A model generated the notes under the pieces. It ran no database searches and had not been told where the DNA came from. It saw only the letters and a program-made list of their open reading frames with translations. Below are positions 22,301-33,129 of a DNA stretch of 64,000 nucleotides, piece after piece. A program made the position numbers and the translations under genes. The first letter of the stretch is position 1. The number at the start of each line of letters is the position of its first letter. This DNA is from Evernia prunastri (lineage: Eukaryota > Ascomycota > Lecanoromycetes > Lecanorales > Parmeliaceae): positions 1 through 64,000 of the forward strand of contig NKYR01000084.1 of assembly GCA_003184365.1 (NCBI GenBank), written 5' to 3'.

Positions 22301-23870
22301 GGCAACATGATGATATTTTGCTCTTCTAGCATTGGACTGGGCATCCCTGATTGCATTCAGATATTGTAGTCTTACTGAAAGCCCGAACGCACTCACTGCC
22401 ACTAGGATTGCACTGGACTATGGAATGATGGGCTCCCCTTCTTGCGCTCGCGAAGGCTAATCAAATCAGACCCTGTTTGTTGCACAACCCCCATTCACTC
22501 ACTTTTGTCAGGAATGCGTGCTGCCTCTTCAACGAATCGTCGTATTTCACGCGAGACTCTCTGGTACCCAGGATCCTTTTCGGTGCTAAACTTCGTCATA
22601 GTGATATGGTTGCCATGAATCGAAGCTTTACCCTCTTCAGGATCTCCCAAGATGGCCGAGAATGGTTCTACAACCTACGCAGCCGACTTTTAACTGTCAG
22701 TGGAAAGATAGTGGTAGGTGCCACTTACTAGTCCGATTCCTATCATACTTGTGAGGCCTAGTTCCTCCCAGAAAGAAAACACCTTGACTTCATTCCTTTT
22801 GAGCATCCGACTAAAGTCTTCAGAAATCCTGTCCAATGTCTCCGAGTTGACCTCCAGATCTCGGACGAGAGATGAGTTGGAATCATGTAGGAGTGTCTTC
22901 AATGCTCCAGTAGCGATAGCACCGACAGTCGCTTTACCGGCGCCGCGATGGGGGGTCCCGAGAAAGATGACTCCATGGCAAGCCTTGAATATAGGCTGAA
23001 GGTGCTCTATATAGCTTTTTTTCGACTGTTCGAGGGCCTGTATACATCGATATAATAGGTTTAGCTCTCGGCACTGATGAAACTGGACAAATATATCAAA
23101 GAAAGGCAATTCTTATCGCGTAATTCAGCTGATGCGTGAAGTGGATGATAGAAGTAGGGTGACGGGTGAAGGGACGGAAGGAGCAGGCTGACGTGCGACA
23201 TGTGGACTGCGGGGAAGCCTAACATCTTTTACAATTATTCCGCCCAGGCTATGACATACGAAGATAATAGGCCGTGTTCTCTGGTATAGATCAGTCTAGT
23301 ACTTGAATTGATCGGTCAAACAGGTACCTCAACCTCTGACTCCCGATGCCGTTCGATATCTACAAGGAGGTTTTTTCCGTGTTGGAGGATGGTATTGGTC
23401 CCTGCGGGTCTGAAAATATGGGCTACATCGGCGTCGTAACCCCACGTCATGATTCGGCAGGCATTTTTCAAGTCACTCGGCAAGAACTTCTCCGGCCAGC
23501 ATACAGTCTTTTCTTTCTTCAGTTCTTTCGACTTCCCCTTTGTTTCTCCGCCTGATTTTTCACTCGGAATTCCGAAGAAGTTCCGAAACCTTTTGGAAGC
23601 TTGCTTCTTCGCAGGTTCGGGAGGGGCTGCTGCGCGCTCGGGGATTAACGAGGCGGGCTCGGCGGCTACTGCCGTAGGATCAGGGGTTGGTACTGTGGTA
23701 TTAGGGATTGTTTCCGTGGGGTTGGATGCCGTTGCTGTGGTCCATGTGCTCCGTCGACCACCCGTCAAGCCATGTACAAATATGACACTAATGGAAAGAC
23801 AGACTATCAGCGATCTGAAAGACTGACTATTTCGCAAACTGATTGGTATATCCATATCATAAGGAGACAT
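19390..23870 (-). CDS. NLR: serine-esterase-like alpha/beta hydrolase plus NB-ARC
   Basis: Five exons join in phase: 23870-23328, 23280-23224, 23037-22729, 22674-22503 and 22346-19390, giving 1345 residues. The head is an alpha/beta hydrolase of the DUF676/SesB-like kind. It has IFVHGLTGG near residue 30, WGYDADVAH, the nucleophile elbow CHSLGG, FLGTPHRGAG and a closing HITMTKFS..PGYQRV block. A Pro/Thr/Lys-rich insertion of about 80 residues sits between the first strand and WPEKFLP. The NB-ARC part has a Walker A (GLGGAG..KT), Walker B (WLLIFDNADN), YILFTSRD and FPLAISQAASFLR. The last 550 residues lack clear repeats, possibly degenerate TPRs. Walker A is split by 16 residues encoded by an intron-like 48-bp segment (22142-22189) whose donor is GG instead of GT. 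Fungal NLRs of this type control allorecognition and programmed cell death. The family call is firm; functionality is uncertain. Confidence 0.85.
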
Positions 23871-24557
23871 CAGAAATTTCTTAAAATTTCATTTAAAAAG
23901 AACATGTAGAGAGGAAGGCACGTCAAAAAGATAATGGACCATAAGGCTCACTCAGCAATAATGTCACCAGACCCCTCGAACAGGACCTCTATATCGTACT
24001 CCGAGTTGGAAGACATTGCGACGAAAATACCTAGAGCTTCTCACGCAATGTAGCCTCAATCAGCGCATACGATCCTGAGAAGCCCAGAAATCTCGGTAGT
24101 AGATTATGCGCGTGAACCTCGTGATGTCTGGAGTAGGAAGCGAAGATTCTGGCAGAGTCCGGGGTCACTTTGAGGCTTATTGCTGCGGACGAGCTCGGCC
24201 ATTTTTGTGGCTGCCATAGCTGATGACCTCTTCGTGACGTGGCAAAGCAGCCTCGCAGCCTTATGCACCCCTCGGACCGGAAATCCTGCACATGCCAAGC
24301 CAAGCTGTTAGACAATGCGATTGGACTCGGGCTCAACCTGAGGTCGGCACCAGGACAGCGCTAATCGAGCGCCCGGATACTTCAAGTTCTCAACGTGGTC
24401 AGGCGGGTAGGATAAGTCTTGGCGCGTTAGGGTGTTTCCGCTGATGCAAGCTTTCATACGCCAAGCCCGGAGCTATTAACCTCCAACCTTCAGAGCGCTT
24501 TTAACCCCTCTCTCCTGAAATTGCTCAGAAGCACCTGGTCTCTAGGTGCTTGTCAGA
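23871..24557. other. Divergent promoter region
   Basis: About 690 bp between the NLR gene (minus) and the succinyl-CoA ligase gene (plus), so it should carry both promoters. The minus-strand open frame at 24031-24336 has no recognisable content. No repeat seen. Confidence 0.4.
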
Positions 24558-26189
24558 ATGTTTAAGCTCGCTCGCAGTCGGCCATTAGCTGCTGCTTTGA
24601 GAGCTGCCCCAAAGGTTTGCAGTCCTCAGAAGCCTTCACGGTGACAAGAGCTTCAACTAAACAACCATCACTAGGACACGCCTGCGAGGAGCTCAGCTAT
24701 ACAGCAGAAACGATTCCTTTCAATTCACGAATATCTTTCTGCAAACCTCCTAAAGACGTATGGCATTGGTGTGCCGAAAGGGGAAGTTGCTCGCTCAGCG
24801 GCCGAGGCCGAGTCGATTGCCAAGAAGATTGGTATGAGCAAGCTACAACAAGAAGTACAATAATTCTGGCTGAGATAAGAACAGGCGGAGATGACATGGT
24901 CATAAAGGCACAAGTCCTAGCTGGTGGACGAGGAAAGGGCACATTCGATAATGGGCTCAAGGGTGGTGTGAGAGTCATCTACTCGTACGAGACACTTGCT
25001 TCCAAATCCTAAGTGTATGTATGCTCGTGCTGACCTATTACGCCCACAATCTATAGACCAACCGAAGCCAAGATGTTCGCCGACCAAATGATCGGCCACA
25101 AGCTCATGACCAAGCAAACTGGCGCTGCAGGCCGCCTCTGCAATGCCGTCTACATATGCGAACGCAAATTCGCCCGCCGAGAATTTTACCTAGCCATCCT
25201 CATGGACCGCCAATCACAAGCACCCGTCATAATCGCCTCCTCGCAAGGTGGAATGGACATTGAGACCGTCGCTAAAGAATCCCCAGACGCAATCACCACT
25301 ACAAACATCAACATACACGAAGGTGTCACGGATGATATTGCCCGCAACATCGCTTCTGATCTTGGATTTTCGGAGCAGTGCATTGAGGATGCTAAGAGCA
25401 CGATCCAGAAGCTTTACAAGGTGTTCATGGAGAAAGACGCGACGCAGATCGAGATCAATCCACTGAGCGAGACGAGTGATCATCGGGTGCTGGCTATGGA
25501 TGCGAAGTTGACGTTTGACGATAATGCGGACTTTAGACAGAAAGAAGTCTTCTCGTGGAGAGATAAGACGCAGGAGGATGCGGATGAGGTGAAGGCTGCT
25601 GAGTCTGGTCTCAACTTCATCAAATTGGATGGAGATATCGGCTGCTTAGGTACATGTCCCAACATCTACTTCTGCACCCCTACTAAAAGCATTCAGTCAA
25701 TGGCGCTGGCCTTGCAATGGCTACAATGGACATTATCAAGCTGAACGGCGGCTCCCCAGCCAACTTCCTCGACGTTGGTGGAGGCGCGACGCCTCAAGCG
25801 ATCAAGCAAGCCTTCGATCTCATCACCAGCGATCCCAAAGTTACAGCCATCTTTGTCAACATTTTTGGCGGAATTGTCAGATGTGATGCCATCGCGCAAG
25901 GCCTGATTAGTGTGGTGGAAAGTATGAACCTACGGACGCCGATAGTAGCGAGGTTGCAAGGAACCAACATGGAGCTGGCGGCCAAATTGATCAACGAGAG
26001 TGGTTTGAAGATTTTCTCGATTGAGGATCTGCAGTCAGCGGCGGAGAAGAGCGTGCAATTTTCGAAGGTCGTGAAGATGGCGAGAGATATTGATGGTAAG
26101 CACCATCCACTGGTAGAATTCGTCCAGGACAGGTCATTTGCTAACCTTGCTCGCTCGTAGTTGGTGTTGAATTCAATCTCGGTCTTTAG
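24558..26189 (+). CDS. LSC2: Succinate-CoA ligase beta subunit, mitochondrial
   Basis: Six exons fit: 24558-24614, 24705-24831, 24885-24984, 25057-25649, 25697-26095 and 26161-26189, giving 434 residues with consistent phases. Exon 1 encodes a basic, Ala-rich start (MFKLARSRPLAAALRAAPK), a mitochondrial targeting peptide. The mature enzyme begins near RFLSIHEYLSANLLKSYGI. The ATP-grasp fold shows VIKAQVLAGGRGKGTF, ICERKFARREFYLAI, SSSQGGMDIE-like ASSQGGMDIE, TQIEINPL and AMDAKLTFDDNA. The CoA-ligase domain shows NFLDVGGGATP and FVNIFGGIVRCD. It catalyses the substrate-level phosphorylation step of the citric acid cycle (succinyl-CoA to succinate) with the alpha subunit, which is not in this window. 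Length and all motifs are those of an intact fungal enzyme. Confidence 0.95.
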
Positions 26190-26377
26190 TTCCTGCAAGC
26201 AAATGTTTCAATGCTCTCTGCCGCCCACAGAGGTTCCGAATGTTATTTTCACATGTTCTACTTATGTCTATACCTACAATATCACCTATCATAAGCTTTC
26301 CCTGAAACAGCAGTACTTACTACGGTAGGCTGGGAGATTCGATCGACTATGATGATCTTGCATTGTCTCAGTCCAAC

Positions 26378-27520
26378 CTAATCTTCTTGGGCTTCCTTCG
26401 TCGAGTCTGACTGGGTCCGCTCATTGCCAACATCATGCTTGCCCTCTAACAAAGGAGCCCTTGCCTCTCCCCACCGCTTCAGCCCGGCGCACAACCTGGA
26501 AATCAGCTCTTTATTCTGCGCCTCCTCCTGAAAACTAACCCTCTCCGTCTTCCACCCCAGCCAAGACTCCGCGCGCGCCCCCTCCTCCGCGTCCAACAGA
26601 CCCGCACTGACATCGATGAGACCGGGCCTGCTGTCCGAATGCCAAAACACCGTCGCGCCGCACCGGCTGCAGAACTCGCGATAGACCCCTTCGGAGCTGT
26701 CGTACCGCTTCAGCGTGCCGGCGCCGAAGTCGAGAGGTCCCCCGTCGAGCTGCGAGATGTTGGCTTTCGGCACGAAGGCCCAGACCTGGACGTCGAAGCC
26801 GGACGCGAGGCGGCATTCGTTGCAGGCGCACGTGCCGCCTAGGTACTTCGTGCCGTTTTCGCAAAGCCACCATGCCTCATCGCCAGCTTTTTCCGAACCG
26901 CCCCGCTCCGTGGTCCGAGGTCCGACGATGTCGCCTCGCGGCGCAGTGAGACGGGCAGAGGATTCATCCGGGCGGGAGATCTTGAACCGCACGCCCTTGC
27001 AATGGCAATAAGCCTGCAGCTCCTTCGCAACCCCCGCGCCCCCTCCCGCGCCCTCCTTCCACCCCCCGCCGACCAACAACCGACTCTCACCCGAAAACCC
27101 CTCCCAAACCTCCACCTCCGGCACCCAATCGCTCATGCCCCCGTCCCTCGTATCCGTGACGTAGATGTGCTTCCGCGTACTCACGAGCCCCTCCGCCCGC
27201 TCCAGCACGCCCGTGCAGATGTCCCGCTGGCCGAGGCTCGACATTTCGAAATAGACGTTGGCGCCGCAGCCGCCGCAGAAGAAGCGGAAGACGCTCTCGG
27301 ACGCCTTGTAGAACTCGACCGGGCCGCGGACTTCGAATTCGGCGCCCGGTGGGAGCGCGGCGTAGGAGTTGCAGAGCAGGCCCGATTGGTGGCGGCATGT
27401 GGTGCAGTGGCAGAGGGTCAGGGGTAAGGGTAAGTCGCGGTCGTGGGCTTTGAAGGAGCCGGTCACGCGTTGGCAGGCGCAGGAGAAGCGGATGGTGTGG
27501 GTTTCTGGGCGTGGGGACAT
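26378..27520 (-). CDS. Protein with two GFA/CENP-V zinc domains
   Basis: A single exon of 380 residues built from two copies of the glutathione-dependent formaldehyde-activating (GFA, PF04828) fold. Copy 1 (about residues 8-150) has CACQRVTG, LCHCTTCRHQSG and FFCGGCGANVYF. Copy 2 (about 168-330) has AYCHCKGVRF, GTCACNECRLASGF and FCSRCGATVFW. Both copies therefore keep the Cys sets that bind zinc. The linker and C-terminus are low in complexity. Bacterial relatives bind glutathione adducts, but most fungal members have no tested reaction, so the substrate cannot be named. The gene is very GC-rich; the several long frames on the other strand are shadows. It is convergent with LSC2, with under 200 bp between the two stops. 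Confidence 0.88.
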   Translation of the reverse strand: MSPRPETHTIRFSCACQRVTGSFKAHDRDLPLPLTLCHCTTCRHQSGLLCNSYAALPPGAEFEVRGPVEFYKASESVFRFFCGGCGANVYFEMSSLGQRDICTGVLERAEGLVSTRKHIYVTDTRDGGMSDWVPEVEVWEGFSGESRLLVGGGWKEGAGGGAGVAKELQAYCHCKGVRFKISRPDESSARLTAPRGDIVGPRTTERGGSEKAGDEAWWLCENGTKYLGGTCACNECRLASGFDVQVWAFVPKANISQLDGGPLDFGAGTLKRYDSSEGVYREFCSRCGATVFWHSDSRPGLIDVSAGLLDAEEGARAESWLGWKTERVSFQEEAQNKELISRLCAGLKRWGEARAPLLEGKHDVGNERTQSDSTKEAQED

Positions 27521-28133
27521 GGTTTGGGGTATGGTGGATGGGGTTTGTGTGTGAGGGGGTTAATGGGGGTATATGGCTGGCTCTACTTGAGTCGCGACAG
27601 CGTTGCTATGATTTGATGTTATTGGGTGAAGCTACTGTGGGTAAATCATACAAATATATACCTACTGTTGTTATATACCTGGGCAAAAAGCAAGAAAGAG
27701 TGAGATGATTTTGACGTAACCCTAGCCGCTCACGCTAGCCTGACTAGCCTAAGGTAGGTAGGTACCTTAGTAGGTACTGACAACCCACCAATACACACCT
27801 ACCTTATTACCTTATCACGTTCAAAGAGGTTCAATCTGGGTTTACTCCCAGATTCTGTCGATCTGTTTCTTCATGTATTTATCTATCTATCTACCTAAAG
27901 CTATCTAGGAGTACGCCGCACGTCACAGCCCTCGGCTGCGTACATACAATGACCAGATTCGAACAAAAAGACAGCAGTACTGGTAGGGGAGGAAAATAGC
28001 AATAGTGACAAACTCACGCCGAACTCGGTCTTTCTAAGCCCGGTTCCTCTTTCATCTTGAGCTCATCCACCTCCGGCTGACAGCAAGGCTGAATATGCTT
28101 CGTCGCTTTCAATGATAGTACGAGGGAGAAATT
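27521..28133. other. Intergenic region with short GGTA/TATC repeats
   Basis: No gene seen. It contains a near-palindrome CTAAGGTAGGTAGGTACCTTAG at about 27749-27770 and a short TATC tract near 27880-27895. It probably carries the promoter of the GFA gene and the 3' region of the next minus-strand gene. Confidence 0.45.
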
Positions 28134-28659
28134 TTATCTCGAGCGACGTCTTTTGCTTCTCGATTTCGACTTCGACTTTGCGGGGTAGATTTCTTGTGCG
28201 CGTAAGAAATCACTTGTACTGTTGAGTGGGTGAAAGCTGAGTCCCAGAACAGTTTTTCGGCTGTCGGTGATGGTGCGAGTGTATCCTTGATCGACGTAGG
28301 TGACGCTTCCGCCGGGGCTGATTCTGCGGCCTGTCCCTTTGTAGTTCTGAGTCGCATAGGGGAAGTCTAGCGTGGGGTATTCGTAAAGAGTGGAATTTGA
28401 TTTGTAGTGCTTTTCCTTATTCTTGTGTACTTTGGGATATCGTTTGCCTTTTGGGAGGGGGATAGGTGCTGGCGCATTGTTTATATGGCGCTCCACGCTG
28501 GAGCGTCGCCGGTCATGATAGCCCTCCGAACTATCGAGTCGATGGATACGATACGCCTGTATGTCAAGGGTCAGTGTGAACCGCAATAGACTTTCCAGGT
28601 GCAGCCTTTACCACTGGGTTTTCGTCGTCACTCTCTCCACAGAGATCTCTGAAGCACAT
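28134..28659 (-). CDS. Small basic protein of unknown function
   Basis: Proposed exons 28659-28612 and 28556-28134 join in phase 0 (156 residues) across a 55-bp intron with donor GTAAAG and acceptor ACATACAG. The start MCFRDLCGESDDENPV is followed by RIHRLDSSEGYHDRRRSS, a central block with LYEYPTLDFPYATQNYKG and GGSVTYVDQGYTRTITD, and a strongly basic Ser/Arg/Lys tail (KSKSKSRSKRRRSR). No domain is recognised. The tail looks like a nuclear localisation or nucleic-acid-binding segment, but this is only inference. The reading frame is open throughout and not overlapped by a better gene. Exon 1 could be chosen differently. Confidence 0.5.
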
Positions 28660-29603
28660 AGATTGAAGCGTCAATCTATCCTAGAAGAAAACGGGGGAAG
28701 AGTGGAGGTATGTGTATATATTTATACCCGGGGCTATCGTTATGTAACAAGCGGTTATGGAAATATCGGTGTAAACGAGAGAGATGCGAGGACACGGATT
28801 GGAAAGCGAGGTGTGAGCTGGGAAGGAGATTGAGAAAAGCTGCAAGACACGGGGTTCTTATACTGCTTCGAAGCAGGTTGAACCTTGGACATCGCTTACC
28901 TAGGTCTAACATCAATCTAGATGCCAGACTCTTGACCGTATAGGGTTGTGACTAGTTGAGGCATTGCAGAAAGGAACCACTGGCTTTCGCCATCGTATGT
29001 CCAAGAACAGCCCGGTGAGGCTGAGGAGTTTCATGGAAGAAAAAGACGAACGATATCCAATTGTACCAAAGCATTTTGTAACATCCAATTTGCTGGAATT
29101 ATTAGTGCATCTTAGAGGAAAACAGCGGCGGCATTTTCTGTAGAAAAATTTGATTGGCGCTGATCTTCCAGACGGTTGGGTGCCAAGATTTGCTTAGTAA
29201 GGTAGAGTACTTGCATCTCGCTCAAGAAGTAGCGCCTTGGCCAAAACTCAAGTGGCTATGTAGCGGCTAAGGCACAGTTATGAATGGTGGGATTGCTCTC
29301 ACTATCATCTAGAATCGTCTCACTGCACATAAGTAACCGACTTGAAACATATCTCAATGTCAACCTTGCCTTCAGTGGCAATGAATGGATACGACGTCGC
29401 CAGAAATTTTGTCCAAACGTCAAGTGAAAAATTGGCTGACGCCTAGAGGGCGCAGTGGACAACGAGATTTGGTTTTCCTATATACAGCTAGGCCAACGCC
29501 GACTTTGGCGATATTACTCAAACATCTTATCGCCTTTGTTCAGGTGTCCACGTAGCCTACCTTGCACTTGATTGCTCTACGCCATTGTTTAGCCTCGCCC
29601 ACC
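28660..29603. other. Divergent intergenic region
   Basis: About 940 bp between divergent genes. Open frames are short and unrecognisable. No repeat or RNA gene was detected; promoters of both neighbours are expected here. Confidence 0.4.
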
Positions 29604-30564
29604 ATGTCATCTTTAGATCTCAAGATGGAGGTTCCCACAGACACCTTCTGCGAGAGACTCTTTCCCATTCTTCGTGGCTTCCTCCAGCCAGACACGACCA
29701 CGACATTGGAGTTAACCGCCAACTCAATTTTGGATCTTCTGCCGGAAAACCATCCTCACTCATCCGACGTTCTTTCCTTCGGCGAACTTTGCATTGAACT
29801 TGTTGAACAGATCCCTTATCACCATCCATCTCAGCTCAAGCTCGCTGGGCTTGTGGAGTACCTCGGGATGTCCACAAAGCTTGGTCAGATAATGAATCTC
29901 AAGGTAGAGATGCCCCTGGGTTCTCAACACTCTGGAATCGATCAACATATTGATGAATCTCAGGGTATGAACACAAGCCGATTTCATCGTTACCAACGCC
30001 TAGGAGAGTCGCTCAGAGATTCGCTCATGGGTGGGTCCCGCAATGTCCCATTCCTTGACGCGTCCGGTGTTCGCGGATACTACGCAGCTAGCTGAACCGA
30101 ATACTTACGCAGCGCCGGACCCTGACTATCCAAGCTACTACGTCAACTTTCACGCGTTTGCAGCTAACCTCTTTGAACGCCGTATCGTCCCTACCAACCC
30201 CACCTGGTTCATATGGGTTCAACGCGACGCACACGAAACTCCCATAGAAGAGCAGGGTAGCGTCCGTGATGCTTACATTTTAGGAGCGGCACAATGGGTC
30301 TTCTGGTGCGGGCAGAGCTTCTTCAAGCAGATCCTATACCCTGGAGAAATTTCAACAGATGAGTTGAGAAAGTGGAGCCCAGGTCCGTTCTACAGTGGCC
30401 AAACATTCCTTTCCCTCCAGAGATGGCATTTTTGGAGAGACAGTTTCAATGCTGTGGCCTGTAAAGAAAAGGAGGAGGAGAACGGGTACAGTGAGGAGTG
30501 TAAGACAGTGGCAGGAAAAGCGGCGAACTTGATGGATTCGTTAGAGGAGAATATGATGTTTTGA
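29604..30564 (+). CDS. DUF3632 protein
   Basis: Two exons, 29604-30030 and 30092-30564, give 299 residues; the 61-bp intron (GTGGGT..CTAG) joins SLRDSLM to AEPNTYAAPD in phase. Conserved family blocks are visible: HPSQLKLAGLVEYLG, RYQRLGESLRDSL, YYVNFHAFAANLFERRI, RDAYILGAAQWVFWCGQSFF, WSPGPFYSGQ and LQRWHFWRDSF. These match the fungal DUF3632 (PF12311) family, which is common in Pezizomycotina and has no established function. It has no signal peptide or membrane segment, so a cytosolic protein is expected. The ATG at 29604 was chosen because it follows a good context (CCACCATG); an upstream in-frame extension is possible but unsupported. Confidence 0.85.
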
Positions 30565-31055
30565 AGATTCTCATTGACTCGTCCGGCATTCTCTATCCAC
30601 CATCCACATACTATTTACTATTGTGCTCTATTCTCTCAGCAGCGCTATCGACCTGACTTTCATGTTCCGTATGATTCCGCTTCTTCGCTCGCGACCAACA
30701 TACCTCGATCTGCATACTACTTGCGGTCGATGACGATGACGGAGATCATCAGCGTGACCAGGAAATGGGCGGACAACAAGCGCACAGGATCAAGCCAGCA
30801 TCCGGTAGGTTGCTTATCCTGACAAATAATGCACAAGTTATCATCAATGAAACCCCCCGGTCGGGGAAGTCTATGTTGACCTTCCGGTAAGCCTATGAAC
30901 AGGTGCTAGTTCGCGCCTATCCATATCCCGATTTCAAGCCCCAAGAGCCCCAACATATTCGATGCATGGTCCGCTTTTGCCGGTCGATCTCTCAAGAAGC
31001 AGAATGTGAATATCCATCATCTGCAAAATCCTGTGAGATGAATTCGACCTCAAGC
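30565..31055. other. Intergenic region left of the small transposon
   Basis: No gene recognised. Together with the element at 31056-31489 it separates the DUF3632 and kelch genes. Confidence 0.4.
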
Positions 31056-31489
31056 GTCGAATGACGGGCAAATTACCGGATCAAATTCATATCCCAAATC
31101 ACATTTTCCTACCCCTCCACCAAAGCGAAGGGTATGATCCGGCAAGAAGTGATACTGCTGGGGTATGATTTGACAGATAATGTTTCGATTTTCGGTTCTT
31201 TTCCATTTCGCATCAATTCAATCAATAATAGGGGTATTCTTCTGGGGGTAATTTGCGGGGGGTTATCCTTCCGGGGGTGTTCTGCGGGGGGGGGGCTTAA
31301 TTTTTTGGGTACTCCGAAGAGTAAGGTACCCCCTGAAGAGTAGGGTACCCCCCGAAGAGTAAGGTACTTCTAGAATGTTACCCCTGAAAAGTACATCTTT
31401 TACATTTTCATACCCCAGCAGCTTCCAGATTTACCGATTTATACCCCGAAGAGGTATGAAATGATCCGGTAATATGCCCGTCGAATGAC
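31056..31489. mobile_element. Non-autonomous TIR element (MITE) with 10-bp target-site duplication
   Basis: The element body is 31066-31479 (414 bp). Its left end GGGCAAATTACCGGATCA continues into AATTCATA; the right end, read on the other strand, is GGGCATATTACCGGATCA continuing into TTTCATAC. That is a terminal inverted repeat of about 27 bp with one mismatch and one 1-nt gap. Both sides are flanked by the identical direct repeat GTCGAATGAC (31056-31065 and 31480-31489). No transposase frame fits inside. The interior is rich in GGGGTA/TACCCC motifs and holds three imperfect copies of a GAAGAGTAAGGTACCCCC unit at about 31314-31367 and a run of 10 G. A 9-11-bp duplication is the habit of Mutator-like elements, so a MULE-derived MITE is the likeliest class. 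Confidence 0.85.
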
Positions 31490-31743
31490 GTTTTATTACA
31501 AATGGCTTAGTTGGTTTGCTAGATTAAAGCGGCACCCGACCCCCGCAATTCTGGTGTACCTGGGTGGTGACTTGGCATTCAATGCCGTACTGTAGACCAT
31601 CAACATAACTGCAATTGTACTTAGCAAATGCAAGACAGTTGAATGTCTCCGTACACTTGTTGAGTCTTAAGAACCAACACCACCCGTCGGCAACGAAGAT
31701 TATCGACTCGCTGTCCACACTTTGTTTTGTCTTTCACGCCAAC

Positions 31744-33129
31744 ATGGAGCCTGGAGTAGCAGCTGCAGCTTATGGCGTTGAGACAGCTATTGAGGGGACT
31801 GCTGGCGCCGCAGTGGCCATTGCCAAGTCCACAATGCCATTGAAAGCTACCTGGAAACGGATACCTACGGACACAATCCTGCAGCGCTCCTCTCACTCCC
31901 TATCCATCGTCAAGGGCAAAGCATACATTTTTGGCGGCGAGCAGCAGCCACGAGAGCCTGTTGATAACCACGTCCATGTCTTCACATTCAAATCCGCCAG
32001 CAACGACCAGGTGGACTATCAAATCATCGGTGCAAAAGCAACCACAGATGAGGGAGCCGTACCATGTCCGCGGGTGGGACACACTGCCAGTGTGGTGGAT
32101 GACCGGATATATGTATTCGGAGGTAGAGGTGGCAAGGCGATGAAGCCATTGGAAGAGAACGGACGGGTCTGGGTTTTTGATACAAAACTGAGCCAGTGGA
32201 GCTATCTCGATCCAGCCCAGGACTCTCCTTACCCTGCTGCGAGGTCATATCACGCATCGACATCTACGGAGCAACCCGTGAGCAATTTCCAAGAGAAGAC
32301 AGTACAAGATCCGCCCCCATTCGACGCTGCACAAGAGCCAGTCAAGTGCGATCACTCTTTAAACGCGCTTGGTACCACAGCTTCAGGTTTTGACGACCAT
32401 GGTACCATAGTTGTCCACGGAGGTTGTCCAGCCTCGGGCCGCGTGTCCGATGTGTGGGCTTTCAACATAGCTTCGAGACGATGGTCACAATTCCCTGATG
32501 CCCCAGGCCCGGCGCGTGGCGGTCCTAGTCTAACCTTAAGTCGAGAACGATTGTATCGCTTCGGGGGTTTCGATGGCGAAAAAGAGCTCGGAGGGCCAAT
32601 ACAATTCCTGCGTCTCATAACATCCACCTTCGAAGACAAGGGCGGCAAAGAGGTATCGGCTGTTGCTCCTCTTAATGGACAATGGGAGAGCGTTGAACCC
32701 CCCATTGGCACACCGATGCCTGGTGATCGTAGTGTCGCAGGCCTACAGCCTGTCACAACGGGCCAAGGACGTCACTACTTGCTGCTCTTTCTCGGCGAGC
32801 GGGACCCTAGCTCCTCCGGTCACGAGGCTGCGGGCAAATTCTGGGACGATGTCTGGTCTTTCCAACTCCAGCCAGAAGGCATGACTGCTGCGAGCTTCAA
32901 AGATGCCACAAGACGACTATTTGGAGTTAAGACTGCGGAAGGAACATGGGCAAGAGTCGACGTCCCAGAGTCTTCGATGTCAGGCAACACGAAACATCCA
33001 GGCCAGAGAGGATGGTTTGCGAGCGCGCCGGGCCAGGATCTCGACCCTTGTAGTGTTTTGCTATGGGGTGGCGTGCTGGGTGATAATTCGAGAGCGGGAG
33101 ATGGCTGGATCTTGACTGTCGAGTCTTGA
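31744..33129 (+). CDS. Cytosolic kelch-repeat protein
   Basis: A single exon of 461 residues from the ATG at 31744; the frame is open further upstream but there is no better start. Kelch blades appear as RSSHSLSIVKGKAYIFGGE, RVGHTASVVDDRIYVFGGR with WVFDTKLSQWSYL, then TIVVHGGC with VWAFNIASRRWSQF, GPSLTLSRERLYRFGGFDG, and a last blade with SVLLWGGVLGDN, consistent with a six-bladed propeller. The N-terminus before the blades is short and Ala-rich. There is no signal peptide or membrane helix, in contrast to the kelch gene at 10300. Similar fungal proteins are annotated only as kelch or galactose-oxidase-like; some resemble nitrile-specifier proteins, but no substrate can be assigned here. 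Confidence 0.85.
   Translation: MEPGVAAAAYGVETAIEGTAGAAVAIAKSTMPLKATWKRIPTDTILQRSSHSLSIVKGKAYIFGGEQQPREPVDNHVHVFTFKSASNDQVDYQIIGAKATTDEGAVPCPRVGHTASVVDDRIYVFGGRGGKAMKPLEENGRVWVFDTKLSQWSYLDPAQDSPYPAARSYHASTSTEQPVSNFQEKTVQDPPPFDAAQEPVKCDHSLNALGTTASGFDDHGTIVVHGGCPASGRVSDVWAFNIASRRWSQFPDAPGPARGGPSLTLSRERLYRFGGFDGEKELGGPIQFLRLITSTFEDKGGKEVSAVAPLNGQWESVEPPIGTPMPGDRSVAGLQPVTTGQGRHYLLLFLGERDPSSSGHEAAGKFWDDVWSFQLQPEGMTAASFKDATRRLFGVKTAEGTWARVDVPESSMSGNTKHPGQRGWFASAPGQDLDPCSVLLWGGVLGDNSRAGDGWILTVES

Noticed and set aside
23772..23870. Possible additional intron (GTCAGT..TTAG) near the NLR start
   Set aside because: Splicing it would break the frame into the esterase motif; the unspliced frame is open and continuous.
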